Shown in pieces: positions 35,852 through 42,927 of a DNA stretch of 64,000 nucleotides; the first letter of the stretch is position 1; every line of letters begins with the position of its first letter. This stretch comes from Chryseobacterium oleae. GTDB taxonomy: Bacteria > Bacteroidota > Bacteroidia > Flavobacteriales > Weeksellaceae. A program made the position numbers and the translations under genes. Under the pieces are notes generated by a model. That model made no database searches. It was given only the letters and a program-made list of their open reading frames with translations, and was not told the DNA's origin. The stretch is taken from contig NZ_FOVD01000008.1 of NCBI RefSeq assembly GCF_900115055.1, positions 163,221 through 227,220 on the forward strand, in the 5' to 3' direction.

Positions 35852-35894
35852 AAAAAAAAGGGATTTCCTTCGGTTTACGGCCCTGGAAATCCCT
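35852..35894 (-). terminator. Hairpin with T tract 27 nt before the 4Fe-4S ferredoxin ATG
   Basis: On the reverse strand AGGGATTTCC pairs with GGAAATCCCT (10 bp, 16-nt loop) and is followed by eight T. It can end the transcript of the 2Fe-2S ferredoxin. Only 27 nt remain before the next ATG and I see no TAnnTTTG in the gap, so it may act as an attenuator. Confidence 0.65.
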
Positions 35895-35984
35895 CCGTCT
35901 AAACATAACTTAAATGAAAAAAACAGTTGGCTTTAAGCATCGATCAGATCGTTGCTCAAGCAGTCTTCTTTATATTTTATTGCA

Positions 35985-36308
35985 TTAATTTTGTGCAATT
36001 TCTATGGAAAGCCCATCCATTGCAGCGGTGAGCTGAATCTGACAGGCCAGTCTGCTGGTTGGAGTGGTGGTGAAAAGTTCCGATAAAAGGGCTTCTTCCA
36101 TATCTCCTTTTTCCGGTAGCACTGCCGTTTCAGTCAGAATATAGCAGTGACAGGTTGCACACATCACCATTCCTCCGCACATAGCTTCCATAGGCAGATC
36201 ATAAGCTTTACAGATGTCTTTAAGGCTAAGGCCCATTTCCAGCGGGCAGATCAGTTGATGGATATTTCCGTCCTGATCTTTTACTGTAATTGTAATTTCA
36301 TCCTTCAT
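35985..36308 (-). CDS. 2Fe-2S ferredoxin
   Basis: A 107-residue adrenodoxin-type ferredoxin. The cluster ligands are CGGMVMCATC (C-x5-C-x2-C), with the fourth Cys in SRLACQIQL. The fold starts with ITVKDQDGNIHQLICP and is complete in length. It is 42 bp downstream of the FMN reductase gene on the same strand, so the two are likely co-transcribed. It probably passes electrons between a flavoprotein and an oxygenase or Fe-S assembly factor; the partner is not identifiable here. Confidence 0.93.
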   Translation of the reverse strand: MKDEITITVKDQDGNIHQLICPLEMGLSLKDICKAYDLPMEAMCGGMVMCATCHCYILTETAVLPEKGDMEEALLSELFTTTPTSRLACQIQLTAAMDGLSIEIAQN

Positions 36309-36350
36309 TGTAATCAGTCAATTTTGATAGTTCTTATCTTATTAGTTTTA

Positions 36351-36905
36351 TTATATCCTCTCTATCCTTTTTGTGGTAGCGATGCTGATTAGTTTATCAA
36401 ACTTATCGGCGTACAGGGAAGATATTTTCTGTGGATCTTCCGGATCAAATAATGCGGTTCTGATAACCGGAACGCTGAAAGGTAACGGCCATGCCCGAAG
36501 AGATTTAGCAACAACATCCATAGTATTGATGCCCTGCATCGCATGAAGCCCATCTGCCCAGCAAACCAATCCAACCGTTTTATCCGTAAGGTAAGGCTGA
36601 TAATGTCCTGAGGTAACTTCCAGCCAGTCGAGGCAGTTTTTCATCACTCCGGGAATACTTCCATGATAGAGTGGGGCAAGCCAGAAGTGGATATCTGCTT
36701 CCAGAAACAGCTGGGTCATACGCTCTACTGCCAGCGGCGTTTTAGTAAGTGTAACATCAAATAGAGGAATCCCTGAATCAGCCAGTGTGAAAATTTCACT
36801 ACTGAAACCTGTTTGCTCAAGCTTTTCTACGAAATATTGCGAAATCCGGCCCGATGTGGATTCTGATCTTCTTTCCAGTGAGCCGTTAAATATAATTGCT
36901 TTCAT
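36351..36905 (-). CDS. NADPH-dependent FMN reductase-like flavoprotein
   Basis: A 184-residue flavodoxin-fold protein of the NADPH-dependent FMN reductase family. It shows the FMN phosphate loop near the start (AIIFNGSLERRSESTSGRISQ), the central strand with WLAPLYHGSIPGVMKNCLDWL, which forms the second FMN loop, and KTVGLVCWADGLHAM in place of the third. It is 6 bp after the DUF2480 gene. It would reduce flavin or small oxidants and could feed the two ferredoxins encoded next to it. Confidence 0.88.
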   Translation of the reverse strand: MKAIIFNGSLERRSESTSGRISQYFVEKLEQTGFSSEIFTLADSGIPLFDVTLTKTPLAVERMTQLFLEADIHFWLAPLYHGSIPGVMKNCLDWLEVTSGHYQPYLTDKTVGLVCWADGLHAMQGINTMDVVAKSLRAWPLPFSVPVIRTALFDPEDPQKISSLYADKFDKLISIATTKRIERI

Positions 36906-36911
36906 GAAGAA

Positions 36912-37412
36912 TTAACTTTTAAAAATTACTTTCGGTATGCCTATCTCGCCGTACATTAAGGTTTTAACTAAAGGTCTCAGGAGTCCCGCTGCCAATAAAT
37001 AGAGTGACGGATCATGATCGGCTCTTGCCCTTACGACTACTTTCTGATTTTTATAACATTTCAGATCTGCATACATGAGGCGGCGTTTCCAGAGATCCAG
37101 CAGAATCGTTTCCCCACTGTTTAAATCTGCATAAACAGCATATGGAGATAATTTTTCCATTAACATCATATACGCCCAAGGCGGAATAATAGCATCCGTC
37201 GAGCAGATGATCCCTACAGCTTTTTCATTGTACACAGAAAAATCTACGGCGGCAATTGATTCTTTAAATTCTTTCTCCTTCACAATCATTCCCATAAAAA
37301 GATGGTCCCTGATATCCAGTTCTACGATTTCTGTAGTTGGTTTATAATTTAAAAGATCAAGCGCAATAATTCCTGAGGCTTCTGCTTTATTGATGAAAAT
37401 TTTCTGGTCCAT
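36912..37412 (-). CDS. DUF2480 family protein
   Basis: A 166-residue protein of the Bacteroidota family DUF2480. Recognisable stretches are LDIRDHLFMGMIVKEKEFKE, ICSTDAIIPPWAYMMLMEKL and the C-terminal GEIGIPKVIF. There is no signal peptide or known catalytic motif. In other Bacteroidota genomes this family is often found near Fe-S and SUF genes, as far as I recall; here it sits between sod and the flavoprotein gene in the redox module, which supports a link to Fe-S or oxidative stress. The biochemical role is unknown. Confidence 0.82.
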   Translation of the reverse strand: MDQKIFINKAEASGIIALDLLNYKPTTEIVELDIRDHLFMGMIVKEKEFKESIAAVDFSVYNEKAVGIICSTDAIIPPWAYMMLMEKLSPYAVYADLNSGETILLDLWKRRLMYADLKCYKNQKVVVRARADHDPSLYLLAAGLLRPLVKTLMYGEIGIPKVIFKS

Positions 37413-37594
37413 AATTGATTCTTTTGTTAAGATAAGGAATTTAAAGTTGAAATAGGGAAGTTATTAAGCCCAAAAGAACTTAAGATGACTATAAGAAAAG
37501 ATCATCCTTATAGTATCTTCCAGCCTCCTTCTTTCAGCTTCCAATCTCCAAATCTTAATTTCCTAACCCGAATTCAGGTCATATTAAACTTGAT

Positions 37595-38221
37595 TTATCT
37601 GATTTTCGAAAGTGCTTCTTCATATTTTTTTTCTACAACCGACCAATCGAGAACCGACCAGAAAGAATCTAAATAATCTGCTCTTTTATTCTGATAAGCC
37701 AGATAGTAGGCATGCTCCCAAACATCGATTCCCAGGATCGGAAAACCTCTGTTGACAGGTTGAGTATCCATCATAGGATTGTCCTGATTAGGTGTTGAGG
37801 CGATAGCCAGTGAACCATTGAATTTCACAAATAGCCAAACCCATCCGGATCCGAACTGTCCTAGTCCTCCTTTTTTCATTTCAGCTTTGAAATCGTTAAG
37901 GCTTCCAAAAGTTGTATTGATAGCTTCCGCCAATTTTCCTTCAGGGTTTAATTTTGGCTGAGGAGAAAGAATTTCCCAGAATAAAGAGTGATTGTAATGA
38001 CCACCTCCGTTATTTCTTACTGCAGGACTGTATTCGCTTATTCTCTGAAGGATGGAGTCCAGATCGGTAGAGGTTTCTTCAGATGCTTTTAAGGCTGCAT
38101 TCAATTGATCAACATACGCCTGGTGATGGCGTTGATGATGGATCGTCATGGTTTCTTTATCTATAATTGGTTCCAGTGCATCATAAGCATAAGGAAGCTG
38201 AGGTAATGTAAATGAGTTCAT
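37595..38221 (-). CDS. sodA: Superoxide dismutase, Mn-type Fe/Mn family
   Basis: A 208-residue Fe/Mn superoxide dismutase. The metal ligands are visible: H28 (TMTIHHQRHH), the second His in GGGHYNHSLFW, and Asp and His in IDVWEHAYY. The active-site neighbours look Mn-type: Gly before HYNHS and Gln in TPNQDNPMM, where Fe enzymes have AQ...NH and another residue. There is no signal peptide, so it is cytoplasmic. It faces the SufR-like regulator across a 192-bp region with an inverted repeat over its predicted promoter. DUF2480 follows after 182 bp. The metal preference is inferred from a few residues; cambialistic use is possible. Confidence 0.9.
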   Translation of the reverse strand: MNSFTLPQLPYAYDALEPIIDKETMTIHHQRHHQAYVDQLNAALKASEETSTDLDSILQRISEYSPAVRNNGGGHYNHSLFWEILSPQPKLNPEGKLAEAINTTFGSLNDFKAEMKKGGLGQFGSGWVWLFVKFNGSLAIASTPNQDNPMMDTQPVNRGFPILGIDVWEHAYYLAYQNKRADYLDSFWSVLDWSVVEKKYEEALSKIR

Positions 38222-38249
38222 TTCTTTTATTTTTTTGATTAATGTGTTT

Positions 38250-38279
38250 CAAAGGTAAACATATATTTTAATAAAACAA
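38250..38279 (-). promoter_or_regulatory. Predicted sod promoter overlapped by the inverted repeat
   Basis: On the reverse strand TTG (38279-38277) and TACCTTTG (38257-38250) are 19 bp apart, fitting the Bacteroidota -33/-7 consensus. The -33 element lies inside the left half of the CAAC-N6-GTTG repeat, so a protein bound there would block initiation. Confidence 0.55.
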
Positions 38280-38296
38280 CTTATTGGTTGTTTTAT
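38271..38296. promoter_or_regulatory. Candidate SufR-like operator, CAAC-N6-GTTG
   Basis: ATAAAACAAC (38271-38280) is repeated inverted exactly as GTTGTTTTAT (38287-38296) with a 6-bp spacer. The core CAAC-N6-GTTG is the recognition sequence I recall for cyanobacterial SufR, and a SufR-like protein is encoded next to it. It overlaps the sod -33 element. Confidence 0.6.
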
Positions 38297-38372
38297 GTGT
38301 TCATTTGAATTGAATGCAATGGGTTGATTTATATGTATTTGATATCTAAAATGATAAATTATAGAAAATGAC

Positions 38373-38409
38373 TATATTTGTTGTAGCAAATAAAACAACT
38401 CAAATATTG
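38373..38409 (+). promoter_or_regulatory. Predicted -7 box and second operator-like site of the SufR-like gene
   Basis: TATATTTG (38373-38380) fits the -7 element. It is followed by ATAAAACAAC at 38390-38399, an exact copy of the operator half, giving CAAC-N6-ATTG (38396-38409), a near match directly before the ATG. This would allow autoregulation. No good -33 element is seen. Confidence 0.4.
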
Positions 38410-38413
38410 TCAA

Positions 38414-39034
38414 ATGAAGAAGCCGGCAGCAGACCGTATCCTGATGTTTTTAAAGATGAGAGGAGAAACAACATCCCTTTTAATCTCTAAAGAACTCTCT
38501 ATTACCAAAGAAGGAGCACGGAAGCATTTACTGAATCTGGCCGAGGAAGGTCTTATCAGATCCGTCACCAAAAGTGAGGGCGTGGGACGGCCATCTACAT
38601 ACTACACACTTACAGAAAAAGGGCTTTCTCAGTTTCCTGATTCTCATGCGGATGTAACGGTTCAGATCCTCCGGTCCGTAAAAAATCTTCTTGGAGAAAA
38701 TGCCTTGAATCTTCTGATTAATGACAGAGAAAAAAACACCTACGAACGCTATGAAAAGGCTTTAGTGAAAGCAGAATCTTTGGAGCAACGTCTGGATGTG
38801 CTGGTAAAAGTCCGTAGCGAAGAAGGATACATGGCAGAATGGACCAAAGAAGGAAATGATTATTTCCTGATCGAAAATCACTGCCCGATCTGTGCTGCCG
38901 CTACTGAATGCCAGGGTTTTTGTCGCGCTGAGCTCTCTAATTTCCAAAATCTGATCGGTAAAAATTATCAGGTGGAAAGGATCAATCATATTTTGTCTGG
39001 AGGGCAGCGGTGTGTGTATAAAATAAGTGGGTGA
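38414..39034 (+). CDS. SufR-like winged-helix regulator with a cysteine cluster
   Basis: A 206-residue transcription factor. The N-terminal wHTH spans about residues 5-70 (TSLLISKELSITKEGARKHLLNLAEEGLI with the wing EGVGRPSTYYTLTEKG). A helical linker follows, then a cysteine cluster C157, C160, C166, C170 (CPICAAATECQGFC) and C200 near the end (SGGQRCVYKI). The shape ENHCPI...C...C...VERINHI-SGG-RC-Y-I matches SufR-type regulators that hold an Fe-S cluster and repress Fe-S assembly genes when loaded. Here the divergent genes are sod, DUF2480, a flavoprotein and two ferredoxins rather than sufBCD. Cluster binding is inferred; the exact Cys spacing differs from the cyanobacterial form, so the name is given as SufR-like only. 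Confidence 0.78.
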   Translation: MKKPAADRILMFLKMRGETTSLLISKELSITKEGARKHLLNLAEEGLIRSVTKSEGVGRPSTYYTLTEKGLSQFPDSHADVTVQILRSVKNLLGENALNLLINDREKNTYERYEKALVKAESLEQRLDVLVKVRSEEGYMAEWTKEGNDYFLIENHCPICAAATECQGFCRAELSNFQNLIGKNYQVERINHILSGGQRCVYKISG

Positions 39035-39106
39035 ATTTTTTAGGTAGCAGGAAACAGGTATTAGGTTGCAGATAACAGATAACCGGTAACAGATTTATCG
39101 TAAACA

Positions 39107-39170
39107 TCAATAGGAGCGGGCTTTAGCCCGCTTTTAATTTGCAGGCATCACATTGGCTTTAGCCCAATCC
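39107..39170 (+). repeat. REP-like palindromic element, copy 1
   Basis: CAATAGGAGCGGGC with the palindrome AGCGGGC-TTTA-GCCCGCT at 39115-39132, then a second, weaker hairpin ATTGGC-TTTA-GCCCAAT at 39152-39168. The paired-hairpin layout resembles bacterial REP elements. Confidence 0.7.
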
Positions 39171-39261
39171 TAATGATAAGGAGTTACAATATTTATTTTT
39201 TCGGATTTACCAATACACCATTTAAGATCAAAGACGAGATTTTTCACAAAGACTAAGATAT

Positions 39262-39330
39262 TCAATAGGAGCGGGCTTTAGCCCGCTTTCAATTTAGCGG
39301 TATTAGTAAGGCTTTAGCCAAAACCTAAAA
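39262..39330 (+). repeat. REP-like palindromic element, copy 2
   Basis: The same 18-bp palindrome AGCGGGC-TTTA-GCCCGCT at 39270-39287 and a second hairpin GGC-TTTA-GCC at 39310-39319, in the same orientation, 155 bp from copy 1. The gap 39035-39349 contains only these elements and CAGATAACAG-type runs near 39050-39095. Confidence 0.7.
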
Positions 39331-39349
39331 AACACCCAACAATAAAACA

Positions 39350-39736
39350 TCAAATCCATTTCTCAACAAGATGAAGCCACGATGCTCTTTCTTTGTCAAT
39401 CAAAAAAACCGCCGATGATTTCCTACGTGTTACCGTACTTCCAGTCGTCTGAGTCTCAACATAGGAAGCTAATCCATGACTTTCTGTAATATGCACCTCT
39501 ATATTTTCAAGAACGATGCTTCGGTCCGGAAATTGGCCATAAGCCCCCGGAAGCCATTCTGAAAATGCAGTTAAGGTGATCGTATTATTATTGCCATTCA
39601 CCATTTTGAAATCCGGATTAAAACCATCCAAAAGCTTTTTATAAAGGCTTTTCTGATCTTCTTTTCCACGAAACCATGCTTCAATATCCGTATGGAATTC
39701 TTTAATTTCTTTAATGACTTTTTCTGTATTGTTCAT
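39350..39736 (-). CDS. SnoaL/NTF2-like hypothetical protein
   Basis: A 128-residue protein with an amphipathic N-terminal helix (IKEIKEFHTDIEAWFRGK), LLDGFNPDFKMVNGNNNTITL and a C-terminal antiparallel sheet (VHITESHGLASYVETQTT, SSAVFLIDKERASWLHLVEKW), the shape of the NTF2-like superfamily (SnoaL or DUF4440 type). Such folds serve as small-molecule isomerases, binding domains or immunity proteins; nothing here decides. It stands alone between repeat regions, close to the REP pair. The ATG at 39736 is supported by the fold start. Confidence 0.65.
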   Translation of the reverse strand: MNNTEKVIKEIKEFHTDIEAWFRGKEDQKSLYKKLLDGFNPDFKMVNGNNNTITLTAFSEWLPGAYGQFPDRSIVLENIEVHITESHGLASYVETQTTGSTVTRRKSSAVFLIDKERASWLHLVEKWI

Positions 39737-39804
39737 AAGTTTAAATATATATGTTTTGTATTAATGGTAAGAACCAGGATATCACGCAAAGGTTTAAATT
39801 AAGA

Positions 39805-40005
39805 TTGAGGTGAATAATAGATTCAAGAGCCAAGAACCAAGATACCAGACATCAGATTTCAGACACGAGACTTTTAAAAATGTCAATAATGAATTTTGCC
39901 TAGCACGTGAATGGTGACTGGCAGATTCAGGACACAAGATGCCAAGCGTCAGATTCTAGCTCAACAATTCCGAATTAGTAACTCATTTACTCTCAAACTC
40001 TCTCA
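39805..40005 (+). repeat. Dispersed intergenic repeat, full copy 5 (forward)
   Basis: AATAGATTCAAGAGCCAAGA, AGACATCAGATTTCAGACA, TTTTAAAAATGTCAAT, GGCAGATTCAGGACACAAG and TTCTAGCTCAACAATTCCGAA follow in the order of copy 4, with about 25 extra bases in the middle (near 39893-39910). The gap 39737-40027 contains no gene. Confidence 0.75.
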
Positions 40006-40027
40006 CCCCGAATCCCGTAACCCGGAA

Positions 40028-41407
40028 TTAATCTTTACTGTGTTTCAGCAGGGTTTTATTGATGAAAACTCCAACAATCTGAACCGCCCCAATCATAAAA
40101 ACAGCCAATGCAAAAGCTTTTGGAAATCCCCAATATTCTATGGCACTGAAAAAGACCGTTCCAATAATAGTTCCTCCTGTTACACTTCCGATCTGTATGC
40201 TGATACTGATCAGACCTGATGCCTGTCCCGCTTTTTCTTTACTGATCAAAGCAATGGCCTTCCGCATCATCACTGGCATAATAATACCATGGCCCAATCC
40301 TGCCAAAAACAGACTAATATCTGTTCCAAAAGAGGGCTTTTCTTGAAAATTAATAAATAGGGAAGTCAGAGAAAATCCTGTAATCAGTAGACTCAAACCT
40401 ATATAGATCATGGTATCTGAAGAAAGGTTTATTCTCGGAACAAGCAACGGTCCAAGGAAGAAAGCAATCCCGTAGGGAATAATAGCCAAACCTGTTTCTA
40501 TCGGATCTTGATGCAAAAATTGCTGCAGATAGTACGGATAGCAGATAAACAATCCTGATGTGAAATTGTAAAAGAAAATAATCAGAAGACAGAGAACGAA
40601 TGGGCGATGCTGCAAAAGACTGGGATCTATCAGTACCGGCTTATTCTTACGCAATGATTTAGCTTCATATCTGTAAAATACCAGCAACAGTAAAAGTCCG
40701 GATAACAGAATCGCAAAAATCCACCATGCCCAATGGTATTTTCGCCCGAAGATAATAGGGCAGATGAGCATCAATAAGGAAATAATCAGCAGGAAAGCTC
40801 CTATAAAATCAATATTTTGTCTTTTTTCTTCATAATTATTGTCCATGGTAAAGTGAATACCAATGATACACAATATGGTGACAGGGACATTCACCAGAAA
40901 TACCATTTCCCATGAAAATGTGGTCCAGTGAAGATGAAGCAGAAAGCCACCCAGCAATTGCCCTGCAACAGAGGCAAGCCCGAATACGGAACTGAATAGG
41001 CTGACTGCTTTCGGCTGCTCATGACTACTGAACAAAACCCTTATGGAAGCCAGAACCTGAGGGGCCAGAAAAGAAGCACCAACTCCCTGGAAGAGACGGG
41101 CAATAATGAGAAATGTAATATCAGGAGAAAAAGCACAGGCAAGAGAAGAAAGTAAAAAAATGTACAATCCGAGGATGAATATCTTCTTCCGGCCATATAG
41201 ATCTCCCAGTCGGCCTCCGCATACTACCAAAGCTGCATAAGTCAATCCATAAATCGCGACGACCAGCTGAAGCTGGTAATCACTGGCGTTGAAAGCTTTT
41301 TTCATGGAAGGAAGCGCCATATTGACAATAAAATAATCCAGGGGCGAAAGAAAAGCGCCCGCGGTCAGATAACCGAGTGCCTGCCACCGTTTGGGATAGA
41401 TGTTCAT
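40028..41407 (-). CDS. MFS transporter, DHA2 (EmrB/QacA-like) type
   Basis: A 459-residue inner-membrane protein with about 14 hydrophobic segments. The first helix is ALGYLTAGAFLSPLDYFIVNMALP, with the D-Y/F-x-I-V-N-x-A-L-P pattern of DHA2 drug exporters, followed by MFS motif A (GGRLGDLYGRKK) in the first cytoplasmic loop and the motif C-like LASVAGQLLGGFLLH. It should be a proton-driven exporter of small organic molecules. It is divergent from an AraC regulator over a 74-bp region with back-to-back -7 boxes, the layout of a locally regulated efflux pump. The substrate is unknown. Confidence 0.9.
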   Translation of the reverse strand: MNIYPKRWQALGYLTAGAFLSPLDYFIVNMALPSMKKAFNASDYQLQLVVAIYGLTYAALVVCGGRLGDLYGRKKIFILGLYIFLLSSLACAFSPDITFLIIARLFQGVGASFLAPQVLASIRVLFSSHEQPKAVSLFSSVFGLASVAGQLLGGFLLHLHWTTFSWEMVFLVNVPVTILCIIGIHFTMDNNYEEKRQNIDFIGAFLLIISLLMLICPIIFGRKYHWAWWIFAILLSGLLLLLVFYRYEAKSLRKNKPVLIDPSLLQHRPFVLCLLIIFFYNFTSGLFICYPYYLQQFLHQDPIETGLAIIPYGIAFFLGPLLVPRINLSSDTMIYIGLSLLITGFSLTSLFINFQEKPSFGTDISLFLAGLGHGIIMPVMMRKAIALISKEKAGQASGLISISIQIGSVTGGTIIGTVFFSAIEYWGFPKAFALAVFMIGAVQIVGVFINKTLLKHSKD

Positions 41408-41418
41408 ATTTTTTTCTA

Positions 41419-41459
41419 CAAAATTACCCGCTTATTATACTGGTAAAATTGTACTTTTG
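41419..41459. promoter_or_regulatory. Back-to-back -7 boxes between MFS and AraC genes
   Basis: Reverse-strand TAATTTTG (41426-41419) faces the MFS gene and forward TACTTTTG (41452-41459) faces the AraC gene. The two promoters would be separated by only 25 bp, so one bound regulator could control both. Clear -33 elements are not seen. Confidence 0.45.
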
Positions 41460-41481
41460 GAGGAAAAATAAGTACTGGCGT

Positions 41482-42345
41482 ATGAAAACCTTACCCGTTG
41501 AACGTATTGATGTTAATGAAATCAAGATTTGTCATGAAGAAATTTCAATCAAAACGAAGACATTCCTTTCTTTGGTGTATGTTCTGAACGGGCATGGAGC
41601 GCTTACTTATGACGAGCGGACTATTACTTTCAAGGAATCTAAGTTGTTTATTATTCCCCAAAATCAGCTGTATCAATTTAAAAGTGAAAATGCAGAACTC
41701 GTTGCAATACAGTGCCCGATTGAGTTTATTGATAAAATAAGACTGGAAGCCGACCGTATAGAAAGCTGCGAAAATCTTTATAAACTTCAATATATCAGCA
41801 ATAATTATCATGCAAGGGCAGGATGTGTTTTCCGGAATAAGGATGATGAATGTTTTGCCGAAGCCCTTATCCTACAGATTGCAAGAGAGTACAGGAATAA
41901 AACCAACGACTATCTGATCATCCGGAACTGTATTTCAATTCTGCTGAATCTTATCGCCAGAAACATCATTGAAAGTGAAACCTCTGATTTGAAGGAGAAC
42001 AGAAAAGCTTTTTCCATCATGAAAATCATTACCTATATTCAGGAGCATGTAATAGATAAGGAGAAGACCAGAATTCAGGTGATCGCTGACCATTTTGGAA
42101 TTTCAAGGAATTATTTTGGGGAATATTTTAAGCAGCATACCGGAGTTTCCTATCAGGATTATCTGTTGGATTATCGTCTCAAACTGGTGGAAACCTATCT
42201 GAAATACAGCAGTGCCCGGTTGAGCGAAATTGCTTACGAACTTCAGTTCAGTGATGAAAGCCATCTGTCTAAGCTTTTCAAGAAATATAGAAACATGACG
42301 CCTAAAGAATACAGGAAGAATGCTTTAAATCAATCAGATTCTTAA
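41482..42345 (+). CDS. AraC family regulator divergent from the MFS transporter
   Basis: A 287-residue protein from the ATG at 41482; the frame is open upstream but that part runs through the promoter region and the MFS start. The N-terminal cupin-like domain (FLSLVYVLNGHGALTYDERT ... KLFIIPQNQLYQFKSENAEL) probably binds the inducer. The C-terminal domain has the double HTH: TRIQVIADHFGISRNYFGEYFKQHTG and ARLSEIAYELQFSDESHLSKLFKK, ending in MTPKEYR. It likely activates or represses the exporter gene. Confidence 0.9.
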   Translation: MKTLPVERIDVNEIKICHEEISIKTKTFLSLVYVLNGHGALTYDERTITFKESKLFIIPQNQLYQFKSENAELVAIQCPIEFIDKIRLEADRIESCENLYKLQYISNNYHARAGCVFRNKDDECFAEALILQIAREYRNKTNDYLIIRNCISILLNLIARNIIESETSDLKENRKAFSIMKIITYIQEHVIDKEKTRIQVIADHFGISRNYFGEYFKQHTGVSYQDYLLDYRLKLVETYLKYSSARLSEIAYELQFSDESHLSKLFKKYRNMTPKEYRKNALNQSDS

Positions 42346-42371
42346 AATTTTCACGAGCTCATTCAATATAA

Positions 42372-42403
42372 ATATAAAGTTAACTATATAGTTGACTTTA
42401 TAT
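42372..42403. promoter_or_regulatory. 32-bp near-perfect palindrome before the MarR gene
   Basis: ATATAAAGTTAACTAT (42372-42387) is directly followed by ATAGTTGACTTTATAT (42388-42403), a 16+16 bp palindrome with one mismatch (42381/42394). It ends 4 bp before TATATTTG (42407-42414), a good -7 box; start of transcription would be near 42421. The size and site fit a MarR dimer operator for autorepression. Confidence 0.7.
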
Positions 42404-42432
42404 TTATATATTTGTTATTAAATCAGTAGGAA

Positions 42433-42927
42433 ATGAATCAGGATTTTATTAAAGAATTAGGATATAAAGCGCTGGACAGTAGATTGAAAAGAATAAGCGA
42501 CCGGATGTCCCATGATGTCCGGAAATTTTACAAAGAAATGAATATTGATGTAGAGCCTAACTGGTATCTTATTTTTATGCTGCTTCAAAAAAATAAAGAA
42601 ATGTCTATTGTAGATATTGCAGAGCCCTTGGGATATTCCCATCCTTCGGTAGTCGCTATTGTAAAAAAAATGGCGGACAAAGATTATCTGGTCATCAAAA
42701 AAGATAGTACAGATAAACGGAAACAGATGGTCTCACTTACAGAAAAGGCAGTCAAAATGCTTCCGCAGCTGGAGCAGGTCTGGGACAGTTGTGAAAAAGC
42801 GATTTTACAAGTGCTTTCCAATGACCTGGGAATTCTGGCTTATCTGGATGGTATAGATGCCCGATTGAAAGACGACTCTTTTCATGACAGATTTAAAAAA
42901 GAATACTTAAAAAACAATATTGTATGA
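42433..42927 (+). CDS. MarR family transcriptional regulator
   Basis: A 164-residue winged-helix regulator. The DNA-binding domain is MSIVDIAEPLGYSHPSVVAIVKKMADKDYLVIKKDSTDKRKQMVSLTEKG-like, written here in pieces: the HTH IAEPLGYSHPSVVAIVKKM and the wing with the D-x-R-x-R-like DSTDKRKQMVSLT. Dimerisation helices flank it at both ends. It is preceded by a 32-bp palindrome at its promoter and overlaps the next gene by 4 nt, so it is expressed together with a secreted protein, which is unusual for MarR proteins that more often pair with exporters or redox enzymes. Confidence 0.9.
   Translation: MNQDFIKELGYKALDSRLKRISDRMSHDVRKFYKEMNIDVEPNWYLIFMLLQKNKEMSIVDIAEPLGYSHPSVVAIVKKMADKDYLVIKKDSTDKRKQMVSLTEKAVKMLPQLEQVWDSCEKAILQVLSNDLGILAYLDGIDARLKDDSFHDRFKKEYLKNNIV

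Noticed and set aside
39911..40219. Forward frame of about 100 codons
   Set aside because: It starts in repeat copy 5 and runs antisense into the MFS transporter gene; composition and content fit a shadow.
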